7,607 nucleotides of DNA from Methanothrix sp. (GTDB lineage Archaea > Halobacteriota > Methanosarcinia > Methanotrichales > Methanotrichaceae). Positions 6,088 to 7,607 of the stretch are shown here, one piece after another (the first letter of the stretch is position 1; every line of letters starts with the position of its first letter). The position numbers were made by a program, and so were the translations under genes. A model generated the notes under the pieces. That model was not told the origin of the DNA and did no database searches. It saw nothing but the letters and a program-made list of their open reading frames with translations. The stretch spans positions 1 to 7,607 of the forward strand of contig JAQTXY010000083.1 of NCBI GenBank assembly GCA_028688535.1, given 5' to 3'.

Positions 6088-6095
6088 TATAAAAA
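6088..6095 (+). promoter_or_regulatory. TATA box for the cfbA-cfbE unit
   Basis: TATAAAAA is a strong archaeal TATA box, centred about 22 nt before the cfbA ATG. This spacing would start transcription at or next to the start codon, so the message may be leaderless. The GGTG at 6104-6107, 5 nt before the ATG, is a possible ribosome-binding site only if transcription begins further upstream. Confidence 0.55.
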
Positions 6096-6097
6096 GT

Positions 6098-6109
6098 AAC
6101 ACTGGTGTT
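6098..6109. promoter_or_regulatory. Short inverted repeat between the TATA box and the cfbA start
   Basis: AACAC and GTGTT flank a TG spacer, giving a 12-bp dyad directly after the TATA box and 3 nt before the cfbA ATG. The position is right for an operator. The arms are only 5 bp, so chance is a real possibility. It overlaps the GGTG ribosome-binding-site candidate. Confidence 0.25.
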
Positions 6110-6112
6110 TCC

Positions 6113-6505
6113 ATGAAGGACGTAGGCATACTTATACTAGGGCATGGTTCCAGCCTGCCTTACAACAAAGAACTGGTGGAATCGCTCGCCCAGATGGTCA
6201 GCAAAACCCACTCGGGACCGGTCAGGACTGCTTATCTCAATATGGACCAGCCCAACATCCCTGAGGGTCTGAATAGCTTTGCAGGAACCAATGTATCAAA
6301 GATCGTGGCCCTGCCCCTCTTCTTAGCTCACGGGGTGCATACCCGCCAGGACATTCCCCAGGAGATGGGAATAGATCCGCAAAAGCGAAGAGGCACTTTG
6401 AAGATAGGCGGAAAAGAGGTGGAAGTAATTTGTGCCGAGCCTCTGGGCGTGGACGAATGCATTGCAGCACTGGCATACAAGCGGGCCGCAGAGGCTCTAG
6501 AGTAG
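6113..6505 (+). CDS. cfbA: Sirohydrochlorin nickelochelatase/cobaltochelatase CfbA (short CbiX type)
   Basis: Inserts nickel into sirohydrochlorin as the first committed step of coenzyme F430 synthesis, and can insert cobalt for B12. At 130 residues it is the short archaeal CbiX form, which works as a symmetric homodimer. The first catalytic histidine is His11 in GHGSSLPYN (10-18), and the second is His73 in LPLFLAHGVHTRQDIP (67-82), with His76 nearby. PNIPEGL at 47-53 is the usual loop between strands. No histidine-rich insert is present. The ATG at 6113 begins at the first strand. cfbE follows in another frame and overlaps its 3' end by 49 nt, which fits translational coupling and supports assignment to the F430 pathway rather than only to B12. 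Confidence 0.92.
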   Translation: MKDVGILILGHGSSLPYNKELVESLAQMVSKTHSGPVRTAYLNMDQPNIPEGLNSFAGTNVSKIVALPLFLAHGVHTRQDIPQEMGIDPQKRRGTLKIGGKEVEVICAEPLGVDECIAALAYKRAAEALE

Positions 6506-7607
6506 CAGTACTCGACACCATCCATGGCGCGGCAATAATCGCTCGCCGGATGGTTGAATCGGGCCTGCAGGCAGAGGCACTCGAAGTTTATCACCACATC
6601 CCGGACCTAAGGGACTTCGACCTGGTGGCGGCCCCCGTCCACCTTGCACCAGGCAATCCGGCCCTTTCTCAGGCCAGGAAAGCCAAGAAGAAAATTATCA
6701 CTCACCATCAGGCGGTGGGCGAACTTCTCGGTGGAAGGAAAGATCCCAGCATGGAGGTCTTCGAGGTGACGGGAACGCACAGCAAGACTTCCACGGCTCT
6801 CTTGCTGGCCATGATTCTCTCCTGGCAAAAGAAGGTTCTATCTCACACCACTCGCGGCCTGGAGATCTGGCAGGATGGCAAAGCCAGCCTTATGGAAAAG
6901 GGGCTTTCCATCACGCCCGGAAATGTGATTCGTGCTACAGAGGCCGCCAGGGCTCAGGGGGCAAGCGCCCTGATCTGTGAGATCTCGCTGGGGGGCACGG
7001 GCCTGGCTGATTATGGAATTATAACCGGCCTTTCCGGAGACTATCCCATCGCCAATGCTACCAAGTGGGCCAGTACTGCCAAACTGCAGATGCTCTCTCT
7101 AGCCAAGAGGGGCGCGAAGATTCTGGCCAATACCGACGCTCGGCTATCTCCGGATGTTTCGTTTGCCAGAGGCGGGAGCGTTTATGCCAGGCAGGATAGT
7201 CTGATCTTTAATAAAGAAGAGGTGCGTCTTGATTTGGGAGATGATCTGGACTTCGTGGGCTATGAGACGGCGATCGCAGCAGCTGCGGCATCCGCGAAGC
7301 TGGCCGGTATCCCCAAGGGCACGATCGCTATGGCCCTTTCCGGCTTTGACGGCTTTTCCGGACGCATGAAGATCAAGCGTCTGCCCAATCAGACTTTCTT
7401 CGACAGCTCCAACTCCGGGATCAAAGTGCGAGATGTGGCGCGGGCGCTGGACCGGGCCTGTGGCAGCGATCTGGTTGTTGTAGTGGGGGAGGAGAGTGAA
7501 ACCGTTTGTGAAGGCATGAACATCCCGGCTCTCTCCGACTTGCTACGGCAAAGAAAGAGTGAGATGGCAAAGCTGATATTAGTAGGTGAAAGGCTACTGC
7601 CCCTGGC
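6457..7607 (+). CDS. cfbE: Coenzyme F430 synthetase CfbE (Mur ligase-like), 3' partial
   Basis: ATP-dependent ligase that converts seco-F430 to F430 by closing the carbocyclic ring, the last step of the pathway. The 383 visible codons lack the end of the C-terminal domain. The N-terminal Rossmann-like strand is VAVLDTIHGA at 16-25. The nucleotide-binding loop of the Mur ligase central domain is VTGTHSKTST at 104-113, with Ser109 where Mur ligases usually have Gly. E175-I-S177 matches the metal-site segment, and GFSGRMK at 299-305 matches the GRM/E signature at the junction to the C-terminal domain. DSSNSGI at 316-322 replaces the DYAHNP-type motif of peptidoglycan ligases, as expected for the F430 branch. 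I chose the ATG at 6457 because it is the only ATG that keeps the first strand; the next in-frame ATG, near 6550, would remove it. A TTG at 6430 is a weaker alternative. Confidence 0.87.
   Translation, partial: MHCSTGIQAGRRGSRVAVLDTIHGAAIIARRMVESGLQAEALEVYHHIPDLRDFDLVAAPVHLAPGNPALSQARKAKKKIITHHQAVGELLGGRKDPSMEVFEVTGTHSKTSTALLLAMILSWQKKVLSHTTRGLEIWQDGKASLMEKGLSITPGNVIRATEAARAQGASALICEISLGGTGLADYGIITGLSGDYPIANATKWASTAKLQMLSLAKRGAKILANTDARLSPDVSFARGGSVYARQDSLIFNKEEVRLDLGDDLDFVGYETAIAAAAASAKLAGIPKGTIAMALSGFDGFSGRMKIKRLPNQTFFDSSNSGIKVRDVARALDRACGSDLVVVVGEESETVCEGMNIPALSDLLRQRKSEMAKLILVGERLLPL

Overview
The window most likely comes from a methanogenic archaeon of the Methanosarcinales/Methanotrichales type; Methanothrix is my guess, not shown by the sequence. 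The case rests on genes for methanogen cofactors: coenzyme B (homoaconitase small subunit AksE and a homoisocitrate dehydrogenase-like enzyme) and nickel tetrapyrrole F430 (CfbA, CfbE). An iron-sulfur flavoprotein (Isf) and an archaeoflavoprotein (AfpA) agree with this, as do archaeal-type TATA boxes. No rRNA, tRNA, insertion sequence or CRISPR array was seen.

Layout. (1) Positions 1-1168, minus strand: the N-terminal 389 residues of a secreted papain-like (C1A) cysteine peptidase with an SdrD/Cna-B-like domain before the catalytic domain; its C-terminus lies outside the window. (2) Positions 1169-1634: a non-coding gap with a bulged hairpin and the peptidase promoter. (3) Positions 1635-4364, minus strand: a tightly overlapping four-gene operon in the order aksE, an unrecognised 275-residue protein, aksF-like dehydrogenase, and an AbrB-type regulator with a cysteine-containing C-terminal extension. 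(4) Positions 4365-4463: a divergent promoter region with a perfect 9-bp inverted repeat just before the next gene. (5) Positions 4464-5667, plus strand: isf and afpA, a two-gene flavoprotein unit. (6) Positions 5672-6004, minus strand: a small secreted four-cysteine protein, convergent with afpA, with a hairpin spanning both stop codons. (7) Positions 6113-7607, plus strand: cfbA and cfbE, overlapping by 49 nt; cfbE runs off the window.

How the genes work together. AksE (with an AksD large subunit not in this window) and the dehydrogenase would carry out the isomerisation and oxidative decarboxylation steps that lengthen 2-oxoglutarate towards 2-oxosuberate, the precursor of the mercaptoheptanoyl arm of coenzyme B. 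CfbA inserts nickel into sirohydrochlorin and CfbE closes the last ring of F430, the cofactor of methyl-coenzyme M reductase; coenzyme B is a substrate of that same enzyme. Isf and AfpA probably move electrons from ferredoxin. The most interesting unknown is the 275-residue protein locked between aksE and the dehydrogenase gene by overlaps on both sides; it is a candidate for a coenzyme B-related function, though nothing in its sequence tells me its chemistry.
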